Under the pieces are notes generated by a model. It was not told the DNA's origin. It saw only the letters and a program-made list of their open reading frames with translations, and made no database searches. The position numbers and the translations under genes were made by a program. From NCBI GenBank assembly GCA_045541975.1, contig JAZQKB010000041.1:1-64000 (forward strand): a DNA stretch of 64,000 nucleotides, in the 5' to 3' direction. Below, one piece after another: positions 44,756 to 53,964 of the stretch. The DNA is from SIG452 sp045541975 (GTDB lineage Bacteria; Bacillota; Clostridia; UMGS1840). How positions within the stretch are numbered: position 1 is the first letter of the stretch; every line of letters begins with the position of its first letter.

Positions 44756-45130
44756 ATGAAAAAATTAACCGCACTCTTATTGGCAGTTCTGATGGTATTT
44801 ACCTTAGCTGCTTGCCAGAATAACAAAAAAGCAGAAGCACCCGCAGACGAATCTGTTGTAGGTTCTTATGCGTTAGTCAGCGCTTCTGACAACGGAGAAG
44901 AACTGGATCTTTCCATGTTCCCCGAATTAAAGTTCACTTTAAATGAAGACGGCAGCGGTGTTTACGGAAACGGCGGTACTGACATTGAAATCACCTGGGC
45001 TCAGGATGGGGAAACCGTTACCTTTACTGCAACCGGCGACGGACCTGCAGATCCGTTGGTACTGATTGCAAACGGTGATATCCTGGTTGCAACCGAAGGT
45101 ACTTCTCAGATGACCTTCCAAAAACAGTAA
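44756..45130 (+). CDS. Small secreted lipoprotein, lipocalin-like
   Basis: 124 residues from the ATG at 44756, nine bases after TGGAGG. Lipobox TLAACQ (Cys 20). The mature domain (VGSYALVSASDNGEELDL, GSGVYG, WAQDGETVTFTA) has the short-strand pattern of small lipocalin-like domains common in clostridial lipoproteins. Function unknown; its own promoter and terminator make it a monocistron. Confidence 0.78.
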   Translation: MKKLTALLLAVLMVFTLAACQNNKKAEAPADESVVGSYALVSASDNGEELDLSMFPELKFTLNEDGSGVYGNGGTDIEITWAQDGETVTFTATGDGPADPLVLIANGDILVATEGTSQMTFQKQ

Positions 45131-45146
45131 GTAAAAACCTAAATGG

Positions 45147-45179
45147 GCCCGAATCATAGTTTATGGTTCGGGCTTTTTT
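45147..45179 (+). terminator. Rho-independent terminator
   Basis: GCCCGAA (45147-45153) pairs with TTCGGGC (45167-45173), with CATA/TATG pairing inside, followed by six T. Confidence 0.9.
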
Positions 45180-45198
45180 CAAAATAAGGAGAATGCTT

Positions 45199-46743
45199 AT
45201 GAAAAAATTATGTTCCCTTTTACTGTGTACTGTAATTGTAGTGTTATTCGCTTCTTGCGGTTTAAAGACTTCCAAAGAGCCAGCCACACAGCAACCTTCC
45301 CAGATGGGGCATACCGAAACTCTGCAGGTTGTCAGCGGCAACGGGCAAACCTGGGAATACGGAGACGGAAGCTATCTTCCCTATGTGAAGGTGGAATATC
45401 CGTACATCCACATAGCCGGTGAGGACGAAGAAACTTATCAGAGAATGAATTTCATGCTGGAAGAACTATATGAAACCAAGCGTGCCAACAAACTGGATTT
45501 TTTAGAGCTGAATCAGGAGGATGCCAAGCAGAATCTTTTGGACAATCCGGATTATTGGTACCCCTATGAATCGTTAGAGCAGGCATCTGTCCGTCGTGCA
45601 GACACCAAGGTGTTAAGCATTCTGTATAACGGCTACACTTACACCGGCGGTGCACACGGATTTCCCTATTTTTGGGGTGAAAGCTATGACGTTACCACAG
45701 GAGAACTGCTTTCCTTATCTGATGTGGTAACCAAAAAAGACGGACTTTCTGATTTGATTTGGAAAGAATTATCAGAAGCCTATCCTGATGAAACCTGGGA
45801 TGGAGAAGCCGACCTTGCTGATTTGATGGAAGCGGAAGATGTGCTTTCCTGGACCTTGGATTATAACGGCATCACCTTCTATTTTAATCCTTATGACCTT
45901 GCTGCCTATGCCTACGGCCGTCAGCAGGTAACACTGTCTTTTTTGGAATATCCCGACCTTGTCAAAGAAGCATATCTGACGGTGCCTGTTTCCTACGGGG
46001 TGCAGATTCCACGAGATTGCAATTTCTATGATGATGTAACCGGCGACGGCAAAGCGGATACCCTCTCCTGGAATACCTTCGGGTTGTACGACGGTGTGGC
46101 AGAAACGCTGACCGTTACCCTAAACGGAACCGATTATGACTTTGAAATCTATGCTTTTGACACTGTGGTAACCTTCTTAAAAACCCGTGAAGGTGAATAT
46201 TATCTTTATGCACAGAATACCATGGAAAACGACTATACCGAAACCCATTGTTACCGTTTGGGTGAAACTGTAGAGCATATGGGGGTGATGGACGGCGGAC
46301 TGCGGTATCATCACCACAATGCAGAAGATTTGTATTTTGTTTCCGATGTGTTGACCAATCCCGATTCCTTCTGGATGAGTGTCCGCACTCAGATTGCAAG
46401 CACGGTAACCGGTTTCCGGGAATACCGTATGGGCACTTATGGCATTGCCGTATCGGATGAACCCTTCTATCAGTTTCCCCAAGAATCCCGGTTTGTTTTT
46501 ACCGTTCTTCATGATTTTAGCGTAGAACTGTATGATGAGAAAACTGGCACTGCCAAAGGCACCGTAACCGTAGCCAAAGGGGAACAGGTAACCTACTATG
46601 CTACCGATAATGACCGCTACATCTGGCTGTTATTGGAAGACGGCACGCTCTGTCGCAAAGAAGTGGTAACGGATGACTATCTGCCCACGGTGGATGGATA
46701 TCGTATGGAAGAAATATTTGAAGGAGTTATGTATGCAGGATAA
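45199..46743 (+). CDS. Lipoprotein with DUF4163/DUF3298 (RsiV-like) region
   Basis: 514 residues from the ATG at 45199 (AAGGAG seven bases upstream). Lipobox LFASCG. Residues about 55-265 (VEYPYIHIAGEDEETYQRMN, YTGGAHGFPYFWGESYDV, ITFYFNPYDLAAYA) match the DUF4163-DUF3298 pair seen in RsiV and PdaC, with the AHG signature. The C-terminal 240 residues are beta-rich, with a possible FG-GAP-like Asp repeat (VTGDGKADTLSW). DUF3298 proteins bind cell-wall ligands or lysozyme; whether this one senses or binds is unknown. Confidence 0.82.
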   Translation: MKKLCSLLLCTVIVVLFASCGLKTSKEPATQQPSQMGHTETLQVVSGNGQTWEYGDGSYLPYVKVEYPYIHIAGEDEETYQRMNFMLEELYETKRANKLDFLELNQEDAKQNLLDNPDYWYPYESLEQASVRRADTKVLSILYNGYTYTGGAHGFPYFWGESYDVTTGELLSLSDVVTKKDGLSDLIWKELSEAYPDETWDGEADLADLMEAEDVLSWTLDYNGITFYFNPYDLAAYAYGRQQVTLSFLEYPDLVKEAYLTVPVSYGVQIPRDCNFYDDVTGDGKADTLSWNTFGLYDGVAETLTVTLNGTDYDFEIYAFDTVVTFLKTREGEYYLYAQNTMENDYTETHCYRLGETVEHMGVMDGGLRYHHHNAEDLYFVSDVLTNPDSFWMSVRTQIASTVTGFREYRMGTYGIAVSDEPFYQFPQESRFVFTVLHDFSVELYDEKTGTAKGTVTVAKGEQVTYYATDNDRYIWLLLEDGTLCRKEVVTDDYLPTVDGYRMEEIFEGVMYAG

Positions 46744-47050
46744 CATGCTGAAAACTTGTAAAATTACGGCAGTTATAAAAACCGAGTACACGGATTTAAT
46801 GGCGCAGTATGAAAATCCCATAGAGCACGCCTGCGAGGTTTGTGTGGGGGACGTATTCTATGCCAAAAACGGAGAAAAACCGGAAAACCTTTGTCAGAGC
46901 GCCTGGGACAGTATGGCATATTTTGTGAAGGAATTAGCCCGTGGCGGCGGAAATTTTTACGATGGCTGGATGCAAAATCCAAAGTCCGCAATGATTTCCT
47001 GCAATGACGGATTCCGTCCCGTCAGCTTCTATATTGAAGTGGTTGATTAA
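46733..47050 (+). CDS. TIGR04076 family protein
   Basis: 105 residues; ATG at 46733 with AAGGAG six bases upstream, overlapping the end of the preceding gene by 11 bases. The small family has conserved Cys and Trp/Gly positions (CEVCVGDVFY, GGGNFYDGWMQNPKSAMISC, NDGFRPVSFYIE). Found mostly in anaerobes; no known function. Its overlap with a lipoprotein gene suggests translational coupling. Confidence 0.85.
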   Translation: MQDNMLKTCKITAVIKTEYTDLMAQYENPIEHACEVCVGDVFYAKNGEKPENLCQSAWDSMAYFVKELARGGGNFYDGWMQNPKSAMISCNDGFRPVSFYIEVVD

Positions 47051-47059
47051 GAGCGCTTC

Positions 47060-47155
47060 CCACACTTTTTCCCACACCTTTTTGAAAAAGGGGAAAAATC
47101 CCACACCAAATTTATCAAAAAGTGTGGTGACAAACCGTAAAAACCGTGCTAAGAT
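47060..47155 (+). promoter_or_regulatory. Inverted repeat and sigma-A promoter upstream of the zinc-ribbon gene
   Basis: GTGACA (47127-47132), 17-base spacer, TAAGAT (47150-47155) form a promoter about 80 bases before the start. Just upstream, CCACACTTTTT (about 47060-47070) is inverted as AAAAAGTGTGG (47117-47127), its right arm touching the -35 box, with a further inner palindrome CCTTTTTGAAAAAGG. The outer repeat could be an operator or, with the inner one, terminate the preceding transcript. Confidence 0.55.
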
Positions 47156-47235
47156 AAAATCAACAAAATTGTAGTTTGCTTCCGCAGGAAGCAAGTTAAA
47201 AAGCGAAGAAACCAAACCGGTAGGAGGAACCGACT

Positions 47236-48315
47236 ATGGATACCATGAACAGTTATCAGTGTCCCTGCTGTGGAGCGCCCCTGGTCTTTTTAGGGGAAGA
47301 GCTGCATTGTGATTCCTGCGACAATTCCTTTTCCTTAGAATCCATCCGTCAGATGAATGAGGGAATGGAAGGTGCTGCCAAAGAATCCAAGTATGATTGG
47401 GACCATTACGAACCCAGAAGCTACGAAGCGGACGGCAATATTAATCTGGCAAACTATTCCTGTAAGTCCTGTGGCGCAGAGATTACGGGGGATGACACCT
47501 TAGGTGCCACGGTTTGCCCTTATTGCGGGCAGTCCACCATTGTGAAAGGGCAATTTGAAGGTACCCTTCGTCCCGATTATATCATCCCTTTCAAGGTGGA
47601 TAAGAAAGCGGCGATGGCAGCCTTTGAAGCAGCTTCCCAGAAAGCACCTTTTCTGCCGGACAGTTTCCGTGACAGACGAAAAATTGAAGAAATGGCAGGG
47701 GTGTACGTGCCGTTCTGGATGTTTGACTGTGACTGTGATGCCTACCTTACCTACAATGCACAGCGTGTGACCACCTGGAGCGATGCCAACTACCGTTACA
47801 CCAAAACCGATTTCTATAAACTGCTCCGCCAGGGTGGTGTTGGCTTTGCCAACATTCCTGTGGACGGTTCCAAAAAGGCAGACGATGCCTATATGGAAGC
47901 GGTGGAGCCTTTCGATTATAACGATGCCGTGGAATTTAACGGTGCTTACCTTTCCGGTTACCTTGCCGATAAATACGATGTGTCCCACGAGGACAGTATC
48001 AGCCGTGCCAACGAACGGGTAAAAAATTCCACCGTCAGTGCCTTTATGGACACCACCATTGGCTATACCAGTGTATTCCCTGACCAGACCCATGTCAGCT
48101 TTTCGGGTGGGAAGACCCGCTATGCACTGTTACCTGTGTGGATGCTGAACATTAAGTATCAGGATCAGAATTACCAGTATGCCATCAACGGGCAGACCGG
48201 AAAAGTGGTTGGAAAATATCCTGTGGATAAGAAGAAAAAATGGAAATATTTCTGGAAAGTTGCAGGCATTGCGGCTGCCGTTTGTGCAGTGATTGCATAC
48301 CTGATGTTACAGTAG
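47236..48315 (+). CDS. Membrane-anchored double zinc-ribbon protein, YdjG-like
   Basis: 359 residues starting at ATG after GTAGGAGG. Two zinc ribbons at the N-terminus (CPCCGAP with CDSCD; CKSCG with CPYCG), a middle globular region with YVPFWMFDCDCDAYLTY and YALLPVWMLNIKY, and one C-terminal membrane segment (AGIAAAVCAVIAYLML). Length and layout match B. subtilis YdjG, the partner of YdjH and YdjI in the PspA-linked envelope stress module. Followed 12 bases later by a TPM protein as in Bacillus. No helicase function is implied by the zinc ribbons. Confidence 0.8.
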   Translation: MDTMNSYQCPCCGAPLVFLGEELHCDSCDNSFSLESIRQMNEGMEGAAKESKYDWDHYEPRSYEADGNINLANYSCKSCGAEITGDDTLGATVCPYCGQSTIVKGQFEGTLRPDYIIPFKVDKKAAMAAFEAASQKAPFLPDSFRDRRKIEEMAGVYVPFWMFDCDCDAYLTYNAQRVTTWSDANYRYTKTDFYKLLRQGGVGFANIPVDGSKKADDAYMEAVEPFDYNDAVEFNGAYLSGYLADKYDVSHEDSISRANERVKNSTVSAFMDTTIGYTSVFPDQTHVSFSGGKTRYALLPVWMLNIKYQDQNYQYAINGQTGKVVGKYPVDKKKKWKYFWKVAGIAAAVCAVIAYLMLQ

Positions 48316-48327
48316 GGAGGTGAGGAT

Positions 48328-49101
48328 ATGAAACGAATTTTATCGGTATTATTTGTTTTGTTATTCTGCCTCACGGTAAGTACTCCTGCTTTTGCAGAAG
48401 AGGAAATTTCTCCGGTCATTGATATACCAGAACTTCTGACCTACGAAGAATGGGAAGAACTGTGCGAAAGTCTGGAAGACACCCGTAATCAATACAATTG
48501 TGATGTGGCCATTATTTTAGACGAAGAATTTTACAGCAGCACCGCAGAGGCGTCAGCAGATGATTTGTATGACGATCTGGGATACGGTGTTGGTCCTAAT
48601 GATGACGGCATTTTGTTCTACATTTCCACCGACGAGAGAGAATATCATTTCTCCACTCACGGATATGGCAGAACCGCTTTCAATGATGATGCCATTGAGT
48701 ATTTAAAACGGGAAGTGGAACCCCACTTAAAAAACGAAGACTATTACCGGGCAATGAAGGCTTTTGCAGATTGCTCCGAGGAACTGCTTTCCATGGCAAG
48801 AAACGGCAATCCCTACGAGGAAACTGACTGGGGCTATGTTGCCATTGTGATAGGCTGTGCCGTTGGGATTCCGCTGATTCTGGCATTTATTATGATGATG
48901 GTTCAGTTATCAAAAATGAACACGGCAGTAACAAATGATTACGCTAAAAATTATATCAAACCGGGAAGCTATCACTTAGACATGGCAAGAGACATTTTCT
49001 TATACAGCCATGTGACCCGGGTGAAAAAAGAAACCTCCTCCAACTCTTCTCATACCTCCTCTTCGGGAAGAACACACGGTGGCGGAGGCGGATCATTTTA
49101 A
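48328..49101 (+). CDS. TPM-domain membrane protein, YdjH-like
   Basis: 257 residues. Signal peptide or first membrane helix (1-22, ending PAFAEE), an extracytoplasmic TPM domain (about 35-160; LLTYEEWEELCESLEDTRNQ, DDGILFYISTDEREYHFSTHGYG), one membrane segment (about 173-193; VAIVIGCAVGIPLILAFIMMM) and a cytoplasmic tail ending in a glycine-rich GGGGGSF, as in YgcG/YdjH proteins. It follows the zinc-ribbon gene by 12 bases. In Bacillus YdjGH act together to hold the SPFH protein and PspA at the membrane. Confidence 0.85.
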   Translation: MKRILSVLFVLLFCLTVSTPAFAEEEISPVIDIPELLTYEEWEELCESLEDTRNQYNCDVAIILDEEFYSSTAEASADDLYDDLGYGVGPNDDGILFYISTDEREYHFSTHGYGRTAFNDDAIEYLKREVEPHLKNEDYYRAMKAFADCSEELLSMARNGNPYEETDWGYVAIVIGCAVGIPLILAFIMMMVQLSKMNTAVTNDYAKNYIKPGSYHLDMARDIFLYSHVTRVKKETSSNSSHTSSSGRTHGGGGGSF

Positions 49102-49147
49102 AGAAAAAAATAAAATATACTAATTTTTTTAGAAAGAAGGAAACAGT

Positions 49148-49579
49148 ATGAAAAAATTAGTTGCATTATTGTTAGTTTTTGTAATGGCTTTGTCTCTGGC
49201 GGCTTGTGGCACTCCAGCAACCAAAGCTCCTGAAGACGGCTCTTCCTTTGGAATTGACTTAACCAAGGAAGGTGCTCAGACCATGGGAGAAGAAATGGCT
49301 ACAGTGGAAGTGCTAAAGAAAACTGCAGAAGAGTATTTAGAAGGCGGCACTTTATTTGCTTACTCCAATGACACAAGAACCTACGGTGACTTCAAAGCCT
49401 ATATCGGTGTGCATGCTAACGAATATCAGTACAATGAAGACCAAAACCAGAGAACCTATATCTGGAAAGCATCCGACGATTCCACCGCTTGGTTTGCAGC
49501 AATCTTTCAGGAAAAAGACGGCAATTGGACTCTGTATGCGTCCTCCTCTGCAAATTTAGGATTAAGCGTGAACCAGTAA
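49148..49579 (+). CDS. Small secreted lipoprotein, function unknown
   Basis: 143 residues; lipobox LSLAACG (Cys 20). The mature part has a short acidic segment and a beta-rich domain (FKAYIGVHANEYQYNEDQNQ, STAWFAAIFQEKDGNWTL). I do not recognise a family. Sits between the TPM gene and another lipoprotein gene, with AGAAGG ribosome binding site upstream. Confidence 0.72.
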   Translation: MKKLVALLLVFVMALSLAACGTPATKAPEDGSSFGIDLTKEGAQTMGEEMATVEVLKKTAEEYLEGGTLFAYSNDTRTYGDFKAYIGVHANEYQYNEDQNQRTYIWKASDDSTAWFAAIFQEKDGNWTLYASSSANLGLSVNQ

Positions 49580-49592
49580 TTCTAAAAACTGA

Positions 49593-49621
49593 TTGATTTT
49601 TTTAGAAAAATATGTTACAAT
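49593..49621 (+). promoter_or_regulatory. Candidate sigma-A promoter of the next lipoprotein gene
   Basis: TTGATT (49593-49598), 17-base spacer, TACAAT (49616-49621), 28 bases before the start codon. Confidence 0.62.
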
Positions 49622-49649
49622 AAAATTGTGAAAAAAGGGAGAAAGAATC

Positions 49650-50363
49650 ATGAAAAAACTACTTACATTCTTATTGGCAATGATGATGGTATTATCTTTA
49701 GCTGCTTGTGGCGGCAACAAAGCAACCACCAAACTGGATGAAAAGTTTGTCGGCGACTGGGTTGGCGTTGGCGGTGATGTTTTTGACATCACCATGACTG
49801 CAGAAGAAGCTGCTGCATATACTATGAAAGTTGCAGAAAACGGAAAAGTAGCTCTTTCTATTGACGGAGAAACATTAGAAGCAACCGGCACCGTATCCGG
49901 TGACACCTTAACCTTCAAAGAACCCACCTTAGACATCACCAATACCGCTGTTCTGACCGACAATGTGCTTTATTTGGAAAATATTATGGATTTCGGTATT
50001 AATGTTTACATGGTAAAAGAAGGGGACACCTCTTATGATCCTACTCAGTTTATGCCGGAAGAGCTCCAGGCAGTGGTTGGTACCTGGCAGTCTTACGAAG
50101 TATTGAATGTATTGGATGAAGATGTTTCCGACCAGATTCCTGCGGATTCGTTAACTATGGAATTTTTAGCAGACGGCACCGCAAACGTTATGATTGGTGA
50201 AGACTTCTATCCTGAAGAAAGATGGGTTATGATGGACACCTTCGGCTACCTAGAAGAAAGCGCATGTGACCTTACCTGGGATATGGAAGACGGTGAATTA
50301 AGAGCTAGCTATTATGACGCAGAAAACAACGGCTTCTACTTTACCTGCGAAAAAATCGACTAA
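49650..50363 (+). CDS. Secreted lipoprotein with two lipocalin-like repeats
   Basis: 237 residues; lipobox LSLAACGG (Cys 20). Two similar beta-rich halves begin FVGDWVGVGGDVFDITM and VVGTWQSYEVLNVLDED, each starting with a Gly-x-Trp strand typical of small lipocalin-like or DUF-type lipoprotein domains. It resembles the 44756 lipoprotein in pattern. Function unknown. Confidence 0.74.
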   Translation: MKKLLTFLLAMMMVLSLAACGGNKATTKLDEKFVGDWVGVGGDVFDITMTAEEAAAYTMKVAENGKVALSIDGETLEATGTVSGDTLTFKEPTLDITNTAVLTDNVLYLENIMDFGINVYMVKEGDTSYDPTQFMPEELQAVVGTWQSYEVLNVLDEDVSDQIPADSLTMEFLADGTANVMIGEDFYPEERWVMMDTFGYLEESACDLTWDMEDGELRASYYDAENNGFYFTCEKID

Positions 50364-50402
50364 TATTTTTCTGTTTGATGATTAACAATGAAATTATTGA
50401 AT

Positions 50403-50428
50403 CTGCCGCCGCAATATTGCGGAGGCAG
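50403..50428 (+). other. Intergenic stem-loop without T-run
   Basis: CTGCC-CCGCAA (50403-50414) pairs with TTGCGG-GGCAG (50417-50428) with one G/A mismatch and a two-base loop. No T-run follows. Confidence 0.5.
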
Positions 50429-50511
50429 ACCCATACCCTGATAACGATTCGATTTTATGACCTTATTTTGATGTTTCTTAAAACAAACAAATAAAAGGAG
50501 GCGTATTTAAT

Positions 50512-51684
50512 ATGAAAAAAATTCTTTCCCTGATACTTGCAGTGATTTTAATGGTTTCCATGGCAGGCAGTGTGTTTTCAGAGGAATACTTACCGATTGA
50601 GTTTGAAATCACTCCCCAAGGCGAAATCACTTCCTACTTTGGGGAAAGCTTTGTATATATTCCTTCCGAAGTGGACGGAGTTCCCGTTACCACAATCGGC
50701 GAAAAAGCATTTTTCGACTTGGATTTAGAAAGCGTTTATATGGAACCCGGTGTCACTACCGTTGGCAAAAGTGCTTTTGAAGGAGCAAGTCTGGAATCTG
50801 CAGACTTTGCACCCACGGTTACCAAAATTGGTGACTGTTCCTTTATGAACTGCGAAAACTTGTCCGAGATTTTTTTCTTTGACAGAGATTTGATTCCCAC
50901 CTTTGGAGAAAAAGCGTTTTACAATACTCCCCATATCACGGCGCACATCTATTGCACCACCGATGTGGAAGCATTCCACGAGGCTTTCTACAAGGCAAAA
51001 GGCGACTGGGAGTTTTCCGTGGAGCTGATTCATTGGGTTTCGGAAGACACTGTGGAGCAACGGGGCGACTATAAGCTTCCCGTTTCGGTTTGTCTGGGTT
51101 GCGGTTATGCCGAAACCAGATATCCGGGACTTTCGGGACATCCTTTCTCTGATGTAGCAGAGGCAGACTGGTTTCATCAGTATGTGGATGTGGCATACAA
51201 TGTGGGCATTTTAAACGGAAAAGGCCCCAATACCTTTGATCCCAATGCAACCATGACCTGTGGGGAAGCTGCCAAAATTGCGGCAAGTATTGCAGCGATG
51301 CTAAACGGACAGACCATTGATAAACAAACCACCGGTCCCTGGTACACTCCCTATGTGGACTATTGCTACAAAAATTATGTGATCGAAGAAGGCATGATGT
51401 TTGATTGGGATGCTCCCATCACCCGTGCACAGATGGCATACATATTCTGCCGTGCAGATGCCACCAACTTCTACCCCAACGAAGTTCCCATGACCGATAT
51501 ACCCGATGTGGACGAAAATACTCCCTTTGCCACCGAAATTTTAGAATTGTATGACCGTGGCGTGGCTGTGGGAGACTCCACCATGAGCTTCCATCCGTTT
51601 GACCCCATCAAACGAAGCGAAGCGGCCGCAATTGTGGTTCGTATTATTTTCAACGAAACCCGTGTGGAATTACCCAAAGGCTAA
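50512..51684 (+). CDS. Leucine-rich-repeat (BspA-type) surface protein with SLH repeats
   Basis: 390 residues. Signal peptide (1-23), three or so LRR_5 (BspA/TpLRR) repeats (about 40-150; VTTIGEKAFF, VTTVGKSAFEG, VTKIGDCSFMNC), a short spacer with CLGCGYAETRYPG, and SLH repeats (about 200-385; FSDVAEADWFHQYVDVAYNVG, NTFDPNATMTCGEAAKIA, MSFHPFDPIKRSEAAAI). It is a compact wall-attached protein likely to bind protein or host ligands. Positioned between lipoprotein genes and the SPFH gene with its own AAGGAGG site. Confidence 0.86.
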   Translation: MKKILSLILAVILMVSMAGSVFSEEYLPIEFEITPQGEITSYFGESFVYIPSEVDGVPVTTIGEKAFFDLDLESVYMEPGVTTVGKSAFEGASLESADFAPTVTKIGDCSFMNCENLSEIFFFDRDLIPTFGEKAFYNTPHITAHIYCTTDVEAFHEAFYKAKGDWEFSVELIHWVSEDTVEQRGDYKLPVSVCLGCGYAETRYPGLSGHPFSDVAEADWFHQYVDVAYNVGILNGKGPNTFDPNATMTCGEAAKIAASIAAMLNGQTIDKQTTGPWYTPYVDYCYKNYVIEEGMMFDWDAPITRAQMAYIFCRADATNFYPNEVPMTDIPDVDENTPFATEILELYDRGVAVGDSTMSFHPFDPIKRSEAAAIVVRIIFNETRVELPKG

Positions 51685-51734
51685 AACAGTTTGATAGATA
51701 TTACCAAGATTCATATATGTAAAGGAGAATACTT

Positions 51735-53057
51735 ATGGGCTTATTAAAAGCAGGCTTTGGTGCGCTGGGCGGTGTTTTGGCGGATCAATGGCGTGATTAT
51801 TTCTATTGTGACAGTATGGACGCCGACACCTTAGTGGTCAAAGGCGAAAAGAAGGCAGGAGGCCGTTCCTCCAACACCAAAGGTACGGATAACATTATTT
51901 CCAACGGTTCCATTATCAATGTGAACGAAGGTCAGTGTATGATGATTGTGGAATCCGGCAAAGTGGTGGAGGTTTGTGCGGAACCCGGCGAATTTGTGTA
52001 CGACAATCAGACTGAACCCAGCATTTTCTACGGCAAATTAGGAGAAAACATCAAAAAATGTTTCTCTGAAATCGGCAAACGTTTTGCCTTTGGAGGAGAA
52101 CCTGCCAAAGATCAGCGGGTATATTTCTTTAATACCAAGGAAATTATGGGCAATAAATACGGTACTCCCTCTCCGATTCCGTTTCGTATTATGGATCAGG
52201 CAATCGGATTCCCCTTGGATATTAAAATCCGTTGTCACGGCGAATATTCCTATCGGATTACCAATCCGCTTTTGTTTTACACCAATGTGTGCGCCAACGT
52301 GGATTATGCTTTCACCCGTGATGAAATTGACGGTCAATTGAAATCCGAATTGCTGACTGCCTTAAATCCGGCAATGTTCAAGATTTCTCAGAATAATATT
52401 TATTATGCTGCCATTCCTGCATACACCATGCAGTTGGCAGACGAATTAAACGAGTTGTTATCTTCCAAATGGAGAGACAGACGTGGGATTGAAATCGTGG
52501 AATTTGGCGTTTCTTCCGTCAATGCCACCGAAGAAGATGAAGCAAGAATCGTGGAATATCAGCGTTCCACTGCAATGGGCAGAGATGACAGTATGCTACG
52601 GGGTCATATGGCAGGTGCAACCGCTCAGGCGATGAACACTGCTGCAGCAAACGAAGCAGGCGCAGCAATGGGTTTTATGGGCATGGGTATGGCAGGCAAT
52701 ATGATGGGTAACATGGCTGGCTTTATGGGCAATGGACAGAATCAGCAGAACACCATGGTGAACCAGCAGGTTGGCGGTGTGGCTTCCCAAGGCGGCTGGG
52801 TTTGCTCCTGCGGTGCCCAGAACACCGGTAAATTCTGCGCAAACTGCGGAAAAGCTCAGCCTGTAGCAAATGGCTGGACCTGTTCCTGCGGTGCGGTAAA
52901 CCAGGGCAAATTCTGTCAGAATTGTGGCGCAAAAAAGCCCTCTGATGCACCGTTATACAAATGCGATAAATGCGGATGGACTCCTGAAGATCCGTCCAAT
53001 CCTCCCAAGTTCTGTCCCGAATGCGGTGACTTATTTGACGAAAACGATAAAGCGTAA
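51735..53057 (+). CDS. SPFH-domain protein with C-terminal zinc ribbons, YdjI-like
   Basis: 440 residues: N-terminal KAGFGALGGVLADQWRDYFY, an SPFH (band-7/virion core-like) domain to about residue 280 (GIEIVEFGVSSVNATEEDEA), a Gly/Met/Ala/Asn-rich spacer (GFMGMGMAGNMMGNMAG), and three zinc ribbons (CSCGAQNTGKFCANCG, CSCGAVNQGKFCQNCG, CDKCGWTP with CPECG). This is the YdjI arrangement, a flotillin-like scaffold that recruits PspA in B. subtilis. The YdjG/YdjH-like genes lie about 2.6 kb upstream with lipoprotein and LRR genes between. No pspA is in the window. Confidence 0.88.
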   Translation: MGLLKAGFGALGGVLADQWRDYFYCDSMDADTLVVKGEKKAGGRSSNTKGTDNIISNGSIINVNEGQCMMIVESGKVVEVCAEPGEFVYDNQTEPSIFYGKLGENIKKCFSEIGKRFAFGGEPAKDQRVYFFNTKEIMGNKYGTPSPIPFRIMDQAIGFPLDIKIRCHGEYSYRITNPLLFYTNVCANVDYAFTRDEIDGQLKSELLTALNPAMFKISQNNIYYAAIPAYTMQLADELNELLSSKWRDRRGIEIVEFGVSSVNATEEDEARIVEYQRSTAMGRDDSMLRGHMAGATAQAMNTAAANEAGAAMGFMGMGMAGNMMGNMAGFMGNGQNQQNTMVNQQVGGVASQGGWVCSCGAQNTGKFCANCGKAQPVANGWTCSCGAVNQGKFCQNCGAKKPSDAPLYKCDKCGWTPEDPSNPPKFCPECGDLFDENDKA

Positions 53058-53070
53058 CAGTAAATGATGT

Positions 53071-53102
53071 TGTTGGAGTGCTATCCGGCACTCCAACATT
53101 TT
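53071..53102 (+). terminator. Rho-independent terminator after the SPFH gene
   Basis: TGTTGGAGTGC (53071-53081) pairs with GCACTCCAACA (53088-53098), loop TATCCG, followed by four T. Confidence 0.82.
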
Positions 53103-53124
53103 GGTAGGAAAGGAATGCTTTGTT

Positions 53125-53895
53125 ATGAAATTTGTTCGAGTATTATTGGTTTTGCTGGCAGTGACCTTGTTTTTAACCTCCTGTGGCAGCACTGCACCCG
53201 CTCCTAAGGAACCGGAAGCTTTAATGGACTATACTCCCAAGGCTGCAGCAGATTTGAAGGCTCCCACCTATGAGGAAGCCACAGCAAAGCTGAAAGCTGA
53301 CTTGGAAGAAGTCCGTCAGTCTTTATCCCACGGATACCAATTTGCAGATCCCGATTCCAAAATTACCCTTTACGGAGAAGACTGCAGTTTGGTAAACATT
53401 GTTGAAGAAGATGGAACCAGTGTGGCTTTTTGCTATGCAGTGGGCGAAAGAGGTTCTGTTTATTATCTGGAAAATGACGGCTGGATTGCTGTGAACGGTC
53501 CTGCATTTGTATATTCTCAGGCACTGGACAATCTGTTTTATGTGTCTAATTTAAATGACTCTTTAGAATATGCACACTTTTCCCAAGATGCTGCCCAGGT
53601 TGCAACCCCGGTGGTAGGATTAGAAGAAAATGTTCCGATTCTGGTGGTAGCCTTAAAAGACGGGTTGCAGCTCAGAATCGAATTGGTGAATGAACAAGAT
53701 GAAGTGGATTATCTGATTTTAGATTCCAAATTACGTTGCGGAGAAACACTGTTGGTGGATGCAGCACTTTCCGAGCATAATTCTCCCGTTAAAATTACTG
53801 CGGAATTTGAAGGAGAAACCGGTGTTTGGTATGCAAATTACCAAGAAGGCGGTTACCGTTTCTACGATGCCTATATTTCCGGCGTAGCGAAATAA
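53125..53895 (+). CDS. Secreted lipoprotein, function unknown
   Basis: 256 residues from the ATG at 53125; lipobox FLTSCGS (Cys about 19). A helical stretch (YEEATAKLKADLEEVRQSL) precedes a beta-rich domain. No family recognised. Lies after a terminator and may have its own promoter, which I could not place clearly. Confidence 0.72.
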   Translation: MKFVRVLLVLLAVTLFLTSCGSTAPAPKEPEALMDYTPKAAADLKAPTYEEATAKLKADLEEVRQSLSHGYQFADPDSKITLYGEDCSLVNIVEEDGTSVAFCYAVGERGSVYYLENDGWIAVNGPAFVYSQALDNLFYVSNLNDSLEYAHFSQDAAQVATPVVGLEENVPILVVALKDGLQLRIELVNEQDEVDYLILDSKLRCGETLLVDAALSEHNSPVKITAEFEGETGVWYANYQEGGYRFYDAYISGVAK

Positions 53896-53911
53896 GTCAA
53901 CGGTTCGTGGA

Positions 53912-53939
53912 TTGTTTTTTGATTCATTTTTGATACAAT
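53912..53939 (+). promoter_or_regulatory. Candidate promoter of the HTH-SOR gene
   Basis: TTGTTT (53912-53917), 16-base spacer, TACAAT (53934-53939), 26 bases before the start codon. Confidence 0.55.
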
Positions 53940-53964
53940 CTTATATAAGAGGTGATCAAAAGAT

